Source of the DNA: Enterococcus nangangensis
GTDB lineage: Bacteria; Bacillota; Bacilli; Lactobacillales; Enterococcaceae
Length of the DNA stretch: 64,000 nt
Reading direction: 5' to 3'
Assembly (NCBI RefSeq): GCF_005405245.1
Contig: NZ_BJDR01000001.1
Coordinates: 147,163 to 211,162, forward strand
Both the position numbers and the translations under genes were made by a program. The notes below the pieces were generated by a model, which searched no databases, had not been told where the DNA came from, and saw only the letters and a list, made by a program, of their open reading frames with translations. Of this stretch, positions 15,148 to 23,996 are shown piece by piece. Positions within the stretch are counted from its first letter, which is position 1. Every line of letters starts with the position of its first letter.

Positions 15148-16365
15148 ATGAGAAAATTTGAAAAATCAAGCAAACTGGAACACGTCAGTTACGATGTGCG
15201 GGGACCGGTTTTAGAAGAAGCTGAACGGATGGAAGATGAAGGCATTCGTATTTTAAAATTAAATACGGGTAATCCGGCACCTTTTGGCTTTGACGCACCT
15301 AATGAAGTGGTGCGGGACTTGATTATGAATGTCCGTTCTTCTGAAGGATATTCAACTTCTAAAGGGATTTTTTCGGCTCGCAAGGCGATTGAACAATATT
15401 GTCAAACGAAAAATTTTCCTAACGTGACGATTAATGATATTTATACGGGTAATGGGGTCAGCGAGTTGATTACCATGTGTATGCAAGGTCTCTTAGACCA
15501 CGGTGATGAAGTTTTAATCCCGACACCAGACTATCCCTTGTGGACAGCCTCCGTCTCCCTTGCTGGTGGCACACCGGTTCATTATATTTGTGATGAGCAA
15601 GCAGAATGGTATCCCGACATTGAGGATATGAAAAAGAAAGTGACCCCCCGTACAAAAGCAATCGTCATTATTAATCCTAACAATCCCACCGGCGCCCTTT
15701 ACCCGAAAGAAATTTTAGAGCAAATCGTGGAAATTGCGCGGGAGCACCAATTAATTATTTACTCCGATGAAATTTATGATCGGCTGGTGATGGATGGCTT
15801 AACGCATATTCCTATTGCGACTTTGGCTCCTGATTTATTCGTGGTGACCTTAAATGGTTTATCTAAATCCCATCGCGTAGCGGGTTTCCGTTGTGGCTGG
15901 ATGGTCTTAAGTGGTGACAAGAGTAATGTGCAAGGCTACATTGAAGGACTAAACATGTTAAGCTCCATGCGTTTATGTTCTAATGTTTTGAGCCAACAAA
16001 TTATTCAAACAGCGCTTGGTGGCTATCAAAGTATTGACGAGTTACTTTTACCTGGCGGACGCATCTATGAGCAACGGGAATTTATTTACAACGCGTTAAA
16101 TGATATTCCGGGGATTACTGCTGTGAAACCCAAAGCCGCTTTTTATATCTTCCCGAAACTTGACGTGAAAAAGTTCAATATTAAAAACGATGAACAATTT
16201 GTGCTGGACTTTTTGCATAAGTATCACGTTTTATTGGTGCATGGTGGTGGCTTTAATTGGCATGAACCCGATCACTTCCGTTTAGTATACTTACCACAGA
16301 TGGAAGATTTGAAACTCACCATGAGTAGCATGCGGGAATTTTTAGCTACCTATCGGCAAAAATAA
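15148..16365 (+). CDS. alaA: Glutamate-pyruvate aminotransferase AlaA
   Basis: 405 residues from ATG 15148 (GGAG nine bases upstream; ATG 15139 touches the RBS). Long stretches match the AlaA group as I know it from Escherichia: EKSSKLEHVSYDVRGPV, LNTGNPAPFGFDAP, GNGVSELI, PDYPLWTASVSLAGG, INPNNPTGA, and NGLSKSHRVAGFRCGW with the PLP lysine at 240. The enzyme makes alanine from pyruvate and glutamate. Single-gene unit with its own terminator; an inverted repeat in the promoter may bind a regulator. Confidence 0.93.
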   Translation: MRKFEKSSKLEHVSYDVRGPVLEEAERMEDEGIRILKLNTGNPAPFGFDAPNEVVRDLIMNVRSSEGYSTSKGIFSARKAIEQYCQTKNFPNVTINDIYTGNGVSELITMCMQGLLDHGDEVLIPTPDYPLWTASVSLAGGTPVHYICDEQAEWYPDIEDMKKKVTPRTKAIVIINPNNPTGALYPKEILEQIVEIAREHQLIIYSDEIYDRLVMDGLTHIPIATLAPDLFVVTLNGLSKSHRVAGFRCGWMVLSGDKSNVQGYIEGLNMLSSMRLCSNVLSQQIIQTALGGYQSIDELLLPGGRIYEQREFIYNALNDIPGITAVKPKAAFYIFPKLDVKKFNIKNDEQFVLDFLHKYHVLLVHGGGFNWHEPDHFRLVYLPQMEDLKLTMSSMREFLATYRQK

Positions 16366-16377
16366 TTTTAAAAAAAG

Positions 16378-16420
16378 AACAGTGCTGGCGCAAATTGCTA
16401 GCGCTGTTTTGCTTTTTTTG
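16378..16420 (+). terminator. Terminator of alaA
   Basis: AACAGTGCT/AGCGCTGTT forms the main stem with a GGC/GCT extension and is followed by a T-tract (TTTTGCTTTTTTT). Confidence 0.8.
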
Positions 16421-16455
16421 AGATGCAATTATTTCTTAAAGTTTGTGAGAAGCCG

Positions 16456-16461
16456 TATAAT
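16456..16461 (+). promoter_or_regulatory. nagA: -10 box of nagA
   Basis: A perfect TATAAT, about 92 bases before the start, with a weak -35 (TTCTTA at 16433-16438, 17 bases upstream). Confidence 0.45.
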
Positions 16462-16478
16462 AAAAGTAGCAAAGAATA

Positions 16479-16494
16479 AATGGTATACACCAAT
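16479..16494 (+). promoter_or_regulatory. NagR/DasR-type operator upstream of nagA
   Basis: AATGGTATACACCAAT has the TGGT-N4-ACCA core of GntR-family NagR/DasR sites, which respond to phosphorylated amino sugars. It sits about 17 bases downstream of the -10 box, a position fit for blocking transcription. Confidence 0.6.
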
Positions 16495-16553
16495 CTTGAT
16501 TTTTTTTAGAAAAAGCGGTATCGTAAAGACAAAAGCAGAAAGAAGGAAAAAAG

Positions 16554-17702
16554 ATGCGGACATTTGTTAAAGCAGCAAAATTTTTCATGAGAAATAGTGT
16601 GAAAGGTCCTGGCTACTTAGAATTAGTAGACGGCAAATTTGGTTCTTACTTTAAGGAATTGCCAGAAAAAGATGCTGAAGTGGTGGATTACGGTGGGCAA
16701 TGGATTGCTCCGGGTTTAGTAGATACCCACATTCATGGCTATAAAAATCACGATGTCATGGACAATGATTTTGAAGGCATTAAAGTGATGTCTGATGCGC
16801 TTTTAAGTTGTGGGGTGACGAGTTTCTTGCCGACGACTTTAACTTCTTCTAGAGAACGTTTAAAAGATGTTGCGCAAACCATTGGTGACCATTATCAAGA
16901 AGCACAAGGGGCGAAAATTCAAGGCATTTATTTTGAAGGTCCTTTCTTTACGGAAGAACATAAAGGTGCGCAAAACCCTAGCTACTTCTCTGATCCAAGT
17001 ATTGAGGTCTTTCATGAATGGCAAGAAGCTGCTGGTGGTTTAATTAAAAAAATTGCTTTAGCACCGGAGCGCAAAGGCGCTGCTGAATTTGTTAAACAAG
17101 TTACCTCAGAAGGGGTTGTTGTTTCTTTAGGCCACAGCGATGCTACTTTAGAACAAGCCAGTGCCGTCGTGGATGCTGGCGCCAGCGTCTTTGTTCACGT
17201 TTATAATGGCATGCGGGCCTTAAATCATCGGGAACCAGCGATGGTGGGGGCAGCGATGACTTTGAAAAATGTTTTTGGTGAACTGATTTGTGATGGTCAC
17301 CACGTTCATCCTACTGCTGCTGAAGCTTATATGGACGTTCGCGGTCGCGATCACGTTGCCTTAATTACTGACTGTATGATGGCCGGCGGGATGCCTGATG
17401 GTGATTACATCTTGGGAGAATTTCCCGTGGTGGTGGCTAACGGTACGGCACGCCTGAAAGAAGGCAATCTAGCTGGAAGTATTTTGAAACTTAAAGAAGC
17501 GATTAAAAATGTGGTAGATTGGGGTATCGCGACACCGCAAGAAGCCATTATGATGGCCAGTGAAGTGCCAGCTGTCAGCTGTAAGATTGACGACAAGTGT
17601 GGCTTTATTGCACCAGGACGTGCTGCTGACTTTATCGTTTTAGATCCTGATATGGAATTAGCCGCTACTTATTTAGATGGTGTAAAACGTTTTGAAAAAT
17701 AA
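16554..17702 (+). CDS. nagA: N-acetylglucosamine-6-phosphate deacetylase
   Basis: 382 residues, normal length. Amidohydrolase-superfamily ligands are in place: HIHG at 59-62, Glu128 in YFEGPF, His194 in SLGHSD, His215 in VHVYNGM, and the catalytic Asp273 in ITDCMMAGG. The enzyme removes acetate from GlcNAc-6-phosphate, feeding amino sugars from wall turnover or diet into glycolysis. nagB and the regulator are not adjacent. A GntR-type operator upstream indicates induction by amino sugars. It ends with a strong terminator. Confidence 0.95.
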   Translation: MRTFVKAAKFFMRNSVKGPGYLELVDGKFGSYFKELPEKDAEVVDYGGQWIAPGLVDTHIHGYKNHDVMDNDFEGIKVMSDALLSCGVTSFLPTTLTSSRERLKDVAQTIGDHYQEAQGAKIQGIYFEGPFFTEEHKGAQNPSYFSDPSIEVFHEWQEAAGGLIKKIALAPERKGAAEFVKQVTSEGVVVSLGHSDATLEQASAVVDAGASVFVHVYNGMRALNHREPAMVGAAMTLKNVFGELICDGHHVHPTAAEAYMDVRGRDHVALITDCMMAGGMPDGDYILGEFPVVVANGTARLKEGNLAGSILKLKEAIKNVVDWGIATPQEAIMMASEVPAVSCKIDDKCGFIAPGRAADFIVLDPDMELAATYLDGVKRFEK

Positions 17703-17710
17703 AAAGTTTT

Positions 17711-17755
17711 AAAAAGGTCCGGTACATGATGATGAATCATGTGCTGGACCTTTTG
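17711..17755 (+). terminator. Terminator of nagA
   Basis: AAAAGGTCCGGTACATGAT pairs with ATCATGTGCTGGACCTTTT (one G-U mismatch region) around a five-base loop. Confidence 0.85.
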
Positions 17756-17774
17756 TGTTGGGGATAAAAGCGAA

Positions 17775-19447
17775 TTAATCTAAAAACTGTTCTTTGACAA
17801 AACGTGCATAACTGGGATGGGTGGACAAAAGTTCTTGGTGGGTACCTTGTCCAGTAACGTGGTGATTTTCAAGAAAATAAATGATATCGGCATCGATAAT
17901 CGTGGCTAAACGATGGGCAATGGCAATCGTGGTTTTTCCCACCATCACACTAGCTAAACTTTTTGAATGTATTGTTCAGAGTCACTATCTAAATTGGCGG
18001 TGGCTTCATCTAAAATTAAAAATTCAGGTTTGCGTAAATAAGCGCGGGCCAGTTGGAGCCGCTGTTTTTGTCCACCAGAAAGTTTTACGCCATTTTCGCC
18101 GATGATTGTTTGCAGCCCGTCTGGTAAAGCTTTCACTTCTTTTTCGAGGTAAGCCACTTTTAAGGCGGCAAAAAGTTGATCGTCACTGGCAGGGACCGGC
18201 AAGCCTAATTGTAAATTCTCAGCAATGGTTCCAGCTAATAATTGATTATCTTGAGAAACAAGAGCAAATTTTTCACGCCAATCTTTTAAAGCAATCAACC
18301 TGCTGTCTTTTTTATTCAACGTTAGAGTCCCTGTGCTTAAAGGATAAAAACGTTCCAGTAGATGAACGATTGTCGATTTTCCGGCGCCGCTTGGTCCCAC
18401 TAAAGCAATTTTTTTACCTTGGGGAAAGGTCATGGAGATGTCATCGAGAATTATTTCTTGGTCATAAGAAAAGCTAAGATGACTCAAGGCTAGCTCACCA
18501 GAGGAGGCCTTATCTCCGGTTGGATTTTCGGGGGTAACGGCAGTTAGTTCTTTTAAATAATTTAAAGCGCCCTCTGCTTTGGCTTTCCCAGAAAAAAAAC
18601 TAGCAATATTGCTGACGGGATTTAGGAGCTGAAACAAATAAATCAAAAAAGAAATCAAAGTGCCAACAGTTAAACTACCTTCAGCGACGCGAACCCCACC
18701 ATAAGCAAAAATAATAACCACCATCCCGAAAAGCATCATCATCGCCAATGGCGTAGTAAAGGCTTCAACAAAAGCGTTTTTTTGCGATGTGCGATAAAGC
18801 AAATTAATTTTTTGATCAAAGCGCTTCTGCACTTGTTCTTCAGCACAAGTACTTTTAATCAAACGTATTTGTTGGAAATTTTCACTAACAATACTGGTGA
18901 GATCCCCTAACAGATTTTGAATTTTTTGGGCAAACTTTCCACTGATTCTACTTAAGGGGGTAATCAAAATCATCAGTAAAGGCAGCAAGACAGTCATAAA
19001 TAAAGCTAGCCGCCAATCCAGGAGAAATAAAACGATTAATGAACCAGTAAGGGTAATGAGCCCAGTGACAAATTCTGGAAAATAGTGGGTTAAGAAACTA
19101 CGCAGCACATCTGAATCATGCAGCACATGACTGGCTAATTCGCCACTTTTTTCATTATCGAAAAAAGAAATGGGATTTGTTAACAGGCGTTGATGCAGCT
19201 GTTTTCTTAAAGTAGTGACTTGTTTTTCGCCAGCCACGGCGATTAAAAATTGGGCCAGCAGTGCAAAAATCATTTGTAAAAAAAATAGTCCGACGATAGT
19301 GAGGATACTAGTGAGGTTCATCGACCCGTCAATCAGTGTTTTCAAAGAAAGAGGCAGTAAAATGGTAACTAAGCTCGTTAAGATGCTGAAAAATAGTCCA
19401 CTGATTATTGCTTTATTGAAGTGTAGAAGTTTAAAATTTACCTGCAT
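17775..19447 (-). pseudogene. ABC exporter (LmrA/BmrA-like half transporter), frameshifted near the 3' end
   Basis: The reading frame starts at ATG 19447 (AGGAG ten bases upstream) and holds six membrane segments, then an ATPase domain with Walker A GPSGAGKST, Q-loop, signature LSGGQKQR and Walker B FLILDEATANLD. It stops at 17954 right after SEQYIQK. Inserting one A in the minus-strand run of five A (17960-17964) restores 61 further residues with the H-loop (TTIAIAHRLATIIDAD) and a normal C-terminus ending at 17775. Without them the ATPase lacks the switch histidine and should be inactive. It may be a real mutation, a sequencing error in a homopolymer, or slippage: a -1 step on AAA restores the frame. 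The gene sits 25 bases behind an RHH regulator, which probably controls it. Confidence 0.85.
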
Positions 19448-19472
19448 ACTTAGTCGTCTCCTGACTATATTT

Positions 19473-19877
19473 TTATAGGTTGTAGTATTTTTTGATTTCT
19501 GCAGGTCCTTTAAAGACGCCATAGACTTTAATTTGCTCTACCACGTTAATGAAGTCTTGTGGGGCAACGTCTTTTTTGACCACCAGCATCCCTAGTGTCC
19601 AGACGTGAATTTTTTCTCCCCGCTGTAGTTTTTCTTGAATCATTTCATTATCGATTTTGTGAACGCCAATGGTGGTAAAATACCCCAGACCTTGAGTCGC
19701 TTCAGGGGTGTTACTCTCAATAATTTTTTGATTGAGACTTAAATTTTTTTCGATAGCATCTTTAATGAATTCGGTGCGATTGCTGTAGCGGCCATTTTCC
19801 ACTAATAAATCAATGTAGCCTAAAGTAATTGGATTTAAGTTGATGGTGATTTTTTCTGTTTCTGCTTTTTTAACCAT
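19473..19877 (-). CDS. Ribbon-helix-helix (CopG-type) transcriptional regulator
   Basis: 134 residues. The N-terminal 45 residues (KITINLNPITLGYIDLLVE, then YSNRTEFIKDAIEKNL) are a classic RHH DNA-binding domain. The C-terminal 85 residues have no family I can name; they could bind a ligand or form tetramers. ATG 19877 follows AAGGAG by 11 bases. A 26-bp palindrome directly next to its -10 box is the likely operator, giving autoregulation and control of the ABC exporter gene behind it. The arrangement resembles drug- or peptide-responsive exporter switches, but the signal is unknown. Confidence 0.82.
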   Translation of the reverse strand: MVKKAETEKITINLNPITLGYIDLLVENGRYSNRTEFIKDAIEKNLSLNQKIIESNTPEATQGLGYFTTIGVHKIDNEMIQEKLQRGEKIHVWTLGMLVVKKDVAPQDFINVVEQIKVYGVFKGPAEIKKYYNL

Positions 19878-19909
19878 GGTAAGTCAGCTCCTTATTATTT
19901 TTAACATCT

Positions 19910-19935
19910 ATATACCATCTGTATAGATGGTATAT
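19910..19935. promoter_or_regulatory. 26-bp palindromic operator of the RHH regulator
   Basis: ATATACCATCT and AGATGGTATAT are exact 11-bp inverted repeats around GTAT. They overlap the -10 box of the minus-strand promoter by four bases and cover the transcription start. Confidence 0.75.
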
Positions 19936-19960
19936 TAGAACTTTTTTGACAGGAAAGCAA
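19932..19960 (-). promoter_or_regulatory. Promoter of the RHH-ABC operon
   Basis: On the minus strand TTGCTT (19955-19960), 17 bases, TAATAT (19932-19937). Confidence 0.65.
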
Positions 19961-20007
19961 GCATTTTAGGCAAATAAAGAAGACTGCTTTAGAGTTTTTC
20001 TTGCGTG

Positions 20008-20016
20008 TGGTAGAAT
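20008..20016 (+). promoter_or_regulatory. tsaB: Extended -10 promoter of tsaB
   Basis: TGGTAGAAT gives a TGn extension plus TAGAAT, with TTTAGA at 19988-19993 as a weak -35. Confidence 0.5.
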
Positions 20017-20039
20017 ATGAGGGCAAAGGAGCGATGGCG

Positions 20040-20756
20040 ATGAAAGTCTTAGCCTTAGATACTGCTAGTGACACCTTGAGTATCGCGGTAGTTGAAAATA
20101 AAAATGTTTTAGGAAGCGTCCTTTTAAATGGACAAAAAAATCACAGCGTGACGTTGTTACCAGCCATTGAAAATTTATTGGCTAGTTTAAAACTTACGCC
20201 TAAAGAACTCGACCGCATTGTCGTGAGTCAAGGGCCAGGCTCTTATACCGGCTTACGGATTGGCGTAACGCTAGCTAAAACCTTAGCTTGGACGCTCAAA
20301 AAAGAATTAGTCGGGGTGTCTTCTTTAAAAAGCATTGCGGCTAGTTACAAAGATGATAATGTTTTAATTGCTCCCATTATTGACGCCCGTCGTCAAAATG
20401 TGTATACGGGCCTTTATCGTTGGAGTGGGGATGAACTGTTGCAGGTTGCACCAGACCGCCATGTGGCTTTAACAACTTGGTTAAAGGAACTCAAAGTCAA
20501 AGACACTGCTGTGGTCTTTGTGGGGGAAACAACTAAGTTTGCGGCAGAAATTTTAGCAGCAGATTTTTTTGTTAATCGTTTTCCTCAGCTAGATCAACCC
20601 GATATGGTGAGCATGGCGATGATGGAGCAGGCTAGCCAGCCGGTAACGGATTTATTGAATTTTGTTCCCGAATATTTAAAATTAGTGGAAGCGGAAGAAA
20701 AGTGGCAACTGACCCATCCAGGAGTACAGAATGAAACTTACGTGGAAAAAATTTAA
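20040..20756 (+). CDS. tsaB: tRNA t6A synthesis protein TsaB
   Basis: 238 residues from ATG 20040, eight bases after AAGGAG (ATG 20034 is only two bases from it). LALDTASDTLS at the N-terminus and PGSYTGLRIGV near 70 are the ASKHA-fold signatures of TsaB. It pairs with TsaD and TsaE in making threonylcarbamoyl-adenosine at position 37 of ANN-decoding tRNAs; TsaB is non-catalytic. It overlaps rimI by 26 bases and leads the tsaB-rimI-rimI-tsaD cluster. Confidence 0.93.
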   Translation: MKVLALDTASDTLSIAVVENKNVLGSVLLNGQKNHSVTLLPAIENLLASLKLTPKELDRIVVSQGPGSYTGLRIGVTLAKTLAWTLKKELVGVSSLKSIAASYKDDNVLIAPIIDARRQNVYTGLYRWSGDELLQVAPDRHVALTTWLKELKVKDTAVVFVGETTKFAAEILAADFFVNRFPQLDQPDMVSMAMMEQASQPVTDLLNFVPEYLKLVEAEEKWQLTHPGVQNETYVEKI

Positions 20757-21291
20757 CTTAATTGAAAGCCTAAAAAAATTTTTCGGCTTTACGGCGCCAT
20801 TTTATCAAGAGGTAACATTAGCTGGACAACGATTTATTTTTCGCGAGATTGCGTTAAGTGATATTCGCGGGTTATTGGCACTGGAAAAAGAAGTTTATGC
20901 AGGGGAGCTACCTTGGAGTAAGACCGCTTTTGTAGTGGAACTGAAAAATCTAGCGCCGCATCGCTATGTCTTGTTAGAACGGGGCGGAGAAATTGTCGGT
21001 TTTGTTGGTGCTAGGCTCCACGCCGAAGATTGTCACGTGACGAATATTGCCGTGCATCCACACTTTCAAGGACAAGGCATCGGTAGTTTTATGTTGCGGG
21101 ACATTTTTCAGTATGCTAAAGAAAATAAGTCGCAGCAAATTACCTTAGAGGTGCGCATCTCTAATTTAGACGCGCAGCGCTTATATCGGCGATTCGGTTT
21201 TGTTTCTTGTAATATTAAAAAAAATTATTATACTGAAAACAATGAAGATGCAGTGGACATGATTGTGAAAATGGAGGATCTTTCTTGGTAA
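20731..21291 (+). CDS. rimI: RimI-type ribosomal protein S18 alanine N-acetyltransferase
   Basis: 186 residues, longer than the usual 150 because of an N-terminal extension of about 30 residues (KLTWKKFNLIESLKKFFGF). The GNAT core has VTNIAVHPHFQGQGIGSFML (acetyl-CoA loop QGQGIG), then LEVRISNLDAQRLYRRFGF and NYYTENNEDAVDMI, typical of RimI. It acetylates the N-terminus of S18 in well-studied bacteria. ATG 20731 follows AGGAG and lies inside tsaB. A second RimI-like gene overlaps its end. Confidence 0.88.
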   Translation: MKLTWKKFNLIESLKKFFGFTAPFYQEVTLAGQRFIFREIALSDIRGLLALEKEVYAGELPWSKTAFVVELKNLAPHRYVLLERGGEIVGFVGARLHAEDCHVTNIAVHPHFQGQGIGSFMLRDIFQYAKENKSQQITLEVRISNLDAQRLYRRFGFVSCNIKKNYYTENNEDAVDMIVKMEDLSW

Positions 21292-21755
21292 CGTATCAAA
21301 TTCTTTCTGAGAAAACAGCTGCGAATAAATTAAGCGCGGTTTACCAGCTTTTTGTCGATAATTTTTCGTCTTTTGGTTGGAGTTACTCAGAATTTTTACA
21401 TAATGTACAAAGTGGCGCCCAAGTTTTTTGTTATGTGGAAAATCAAGGTGTGCCAGTAGGTGCTTTACAGGGAAGTTACGTGTTAGATGAAGGGGAGCTC
21501 TTGCATATTGCCGTGTGTCCAACCATGCGTCAACGCGGTCTTGGTGGCGGCTTATTGGCGCTTTTTTTTACGACTCTTAAAGCTCATGGTGTAGCTAAAG
21601 TTTTTCTAGAAGTGCGTCAGGGAAATCAAGGAGCCCAAAGATTATATGAAAAAAATGGTTTTATAAAGATTAGTCAACGAAAAAATTATTATCAAAATCC
21701 AACAGAAAACGCGTGGATTTATGTAAAAGAGTTAAAGGAAGCGGAAAATGAATAA
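21285..21755 (+). CDS. Second RimI-like N-acetyltransferase
   Basis: 156 residues. TTG 21285 follows GGAGG by seven bases, inside the 3' end of the first rimI. The core [38 protein letters not shown] and [15 protein letters not shown] parallels the first gene, but the two differ widely, so this is an old duplication. One copy may be the S18 enzyme and the other may act on another protein or support t6A formation with TsaD. Which of the two is the true RimI cannot be told here. Confidence 0.82.
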   Translation: MVTYQILSEKTAANKLSAVYQLFVDNFSSFGWSYSEFLHNVQSGAQVFCYVENQGVPVGALQGSYVLDEGELLHIAVCPTMRQRGLGGGLLALFFTTLKAHGVAKVFLEVRQGNQGAQRLYEKNGFIKISQRKNYYQNPTENAWIYVKELKEAENE

Positions 21756-22785
21756 CCAACGAGAATATAAATTAATTTTAGCGGTGGAATCTAGTTGCGA
21801 TGAAACGAGTGTCGCCATCGTAACGGATGATTTTAAAATTTTAAGTAACGTGGTGGCTTCGCAAATTAAAAGTCATCAACGTTTTGGTGGAGTGGTACCG
21901 GAAGTCGCCTCGCGCCACCATGTGGAACAAATTTTACTGTGCTTTGAAGAAGCGCTGGCCAAAGCGCAAGTGACGGTGGAAGACTTGGATGCAGTGGCGG
22001 TAACCTATGGACCCGGTTTAGTGGGCGCCTTACTTATTGGCATTACGGCTGCAAAAACTTTTGCTTGGGCTCACGCCTTGCCTTTAATTCCTGTCAACCA
22101 TATGACGGGCCATATTGCCGCGGCTAATTTTGTTGCTGAGTTACATTATCCATTATTGGCGCTTTTAGTTAGCGGCGGTCACACCGAGCTAGTTTACATG
22201 AAAGAAGCCGGCAGCTATGAAATTATTGGGCAAACCCGTGATGATGCCGCAGGTGAAGCCTATGACAAAATCGGCCGCGTCTTAGGTGTGAACTATCCTT
22301 CTGGTAAAATTATTGATGAAATGGCTCAACAAGGACAGGATACTTTTCATTTTCCGCGGGCGATGCTGAAAGAAGACAATTACGATTTTAGTTTTTCCGG
22401 CTTGAAGTCGTCTTTTATTAATACCGTCCACAATGCGGAACAACGGGGCGAAACTTTAGCGGCCAATGACCTAGCGGCTAGTTTTCAAGCGAGTGTCGTG
22501 GAGGTCCTAGTGGAAAAAACATTACGCTGTGCTGAAGAACTACAAGTGAAGCAGTTAGTTGTCGCCGGTGGCGTGGCCGCTAATCACGGCTTAAGAAGCG
22601 CTTTAAAAGCAGCTATTGCCAAACGACAGTTAGAAATAGAGCTCATTGTGCCGCCAATTGCTTTATGCGGGGACAATGCAGCCATGATTGGGGCCAGTGC
22701 TTTTATTGAAGCGCGTCTTGGTCATTTTGCACATGGCGAGTTAAATGCGAAACCGAGCTTAAGTTTTCCCGAAAGAGCTGAATAA
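21748..22785 (+). CDS. tsaD: tRNA N6-threonylcarbamoyladenosine transferase TsaD
   Basis: 345 residues. [12 protein letters not shown] at 14-25, the metal-binding His118 and His122 in [16 protein letters not shown] near 141, FSFSGLKS near 215 and [12 protein letters not shown] are all hallmark motifs. It transfers the threonylcarbamoyl group to A37 of tRNA in complex with TsaB and TsaE. ATG 21748 overlaps the gene before by eight bases. It closes the cluster. Confidence 0.96.
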   Translation: MNNQREYKLILAVESSCDETSVAIVTDDFKILSNVVASQIKSHQRFGGVVPEVASRHHVEQILLCFEEALAKAQVTVEDLDAVAVTYGPGLVGALLIGITAAKTFAWAHALPLIPVNHMTGHIAAANFVAELHYPLLALLVSGGHTELVYMKEAGSYEIIGQTRDDAAGEAYDKIGRVLGVNYPSGKIIDEMAQQGQDTFHFPRAMLKEDNYDFSFSGLKSSFINTVHNAEQRGETLAANDLAASFQASVVEVLVEKTLRCAEELQVKQLVVAGGVAANHGLRSALKAAIAKRQLEIELIVPPIALCGDNAAMIGASAFIEARLGHFAHGELNAKPSLSFPERAE

Positions 22786-22821
22786 AAAAGTGACGAAACT
22801 GTTCATCAATGAGGATAAAAC

Positions 22822-23667
22822 ATGAAAAAGATTGCAGTATTAGCCGATGTTCATGGTAATTACACGGCGTTAAAAGCGGTGTTGGCAGAAATTGCTAAGG
22901 AAAAAGTAAATACAACGTGGTTTTTAGGCGACCTCTTGTTACCTGGACCTGGTGGTGATGAGCTTTTTCAATTATTAAATGAAGCACAGGTGAAAACCTA
23001 CATTAAAGGCAATTGGGAAGATTGCGTGTTAGCAGCTTTACAAGGGGAAATTTCTTTGGCGGATCCTAGCGATATTTATCTAGCTAAAATGGTAGCCACC
23101 CTTTATCCGCAACTGAGTCACGCTAATCAAACGCGTTTACAGCAGTTGCCATTTTCGGCAATTAAAGAGGTGGAAGGACTACGGATTGGTTTATTCCATG
23201 GTGGGCCGGAAAAAAATTATGGCGGAGCCTTGTTTCCAACTCAAGCGCAAGCAAATTTTGATGACTTGTGTCGCGATGATTCATTAGATATCGTGTTAAC
23301 TGCCCATTCCCACCAACAATTTATGCGCTATAGTAGTCAAGGCCAAGTTATTATTAATCCTGGTACCGTGGGTCAACCTTTTATCCATTGGTCAGGCTTT
23401 AAAAAAGATTTTTGTGGGCAGTATGCGCTAGTGACGGTGCATGAAAAGCAAATTCGTGCAGTAGAATTTAAAAAAGTTGCTTATGATCCAGCTGAAGAAG
23501 TCGCGCGCGCGAAAAAAGTCAACTTTCCTTTTAGCGACCTATATGAGGATTTTTTTGTCAATGATCGCGTTTATACACATGATGCGGAAGTTTTACGACA
23601 ACATCCGCATTACGCAGAATACGTGGAGGATGTAAAAAAATTTCTCAAGGACTATGGAAAAAAATAG
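22822..23667 (+). CDS. Metallophosphoesterase (YfcE/DNA repair exonuclease-like fold)
   Basis: 281 residues. DVHGNYTAL at 9-17, LGDLLLPGPG near 35, KGNWED near 64 (N replaced by the GNW-E variant), FHGGPE near 129 and TAHSHQQF with NPGTVGQP match the calcineurin-like Metallophos_2 family, which has many phosphodiesterases of unknown substrate. Soluble. It starts 36 bases after tsaD and could be cotranscribed. Function beyond phosphodiester or phosphomonoester hydrolysis cannot be assigned. Confidence 0.8.
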   Translation: MKKIAVLADVHGNYTALKAVLAEIAKEKVNTTWFLGDLLLPGPGGDELFQLLNEAQVKTYIKGNWEDCVLAALQGEISLADPSDIYLAKMVATLYPQLSHANQTRLQQLPFSAIKEVEGLRIGLFHGGPEKNYGGALFPTQAQANFDDLCRDDSLDIVLTAHSHQQFMRYSSQGQVIINPGTVGQPFIHWSGFKKDFCGQYALVTVHEKQIRAVEFKKVAYDPAEEVARAKKVNFPFSDLYEDFFVNDRVYTHDAEVLRQHPHYAEYVEDVKKFLKDYGKK

Positions 23668-23718
23668 GCGTGGGAAAGAGACGCCTTGCTAGCTAATTTT
23701 CAAATCAATATCTAGGAC

Positions 23719-23755
23719 ATGATTTATCAGTTTTTTGCTGGTAAATCATTTTTTG
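23719..23755 (+). terminator. Terminator of the tsaB-tsaD transcript
   Basis: ATGATTTATCAG pairs with CTGGTAAATCAT (one G-T) around TTTTTTG, followed by TTTTTG. Confidence 0.8.
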
Positions 23756-23834
23756 TGTTTTATAAAAAAAAGCAGCGGGCAACCTTAACAGTTTTCAAAA
23801 AAATGGGAACATAAAAAATTTCAGCAGCAAGTGG

Positions 23835-23863
23835 TTGCGTTCTTTAAGAGTCTACGGTATACT
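23835..23863 (+). promoter_or_regulatory. rpsB: rpsB promoter
   Basis: TTGCGT (23835-23840), exactly 17 bases, TATACT (23858-23863). Confidence 0.75.
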
Positions 23864-23869
23864 ACTAGA

Positions 23870-23996
23870 GGTGCGAAAATTCGCGCTAAATCCACATTCT
23901 TTGCACATTTTCAGCAGGGTGCCTAGTTCTACTAGGTCTGTTGAGGAGTTAATGCACAGGAGAGGGAAAATAAAAACCATATTGGAGGCAACAAAA
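23870..23996 (+). promoter_or_regulatory. rpsB 5' leader, possible ribosomal protein S2 autoregulatory RNA
   Basis: About 127 bases of untranslated leader. Small hairpins GCGAA-AA-TTCGC (23873-23884) and CCTAG-TTCTA-CTAGG (23922-23936) are visible, and TTGGAGG precedes the start. Long structured leaders before rpsB bind S2 in several bacteria; whether this one does is not shown by sequence alone. Confidence 0.4.

Noticed and set aside
23835..23996. N-terminal extension of rpsB
   Set aside because: It begins at the -35 box of the rpsB promoter; standard S2 starts at 23997.
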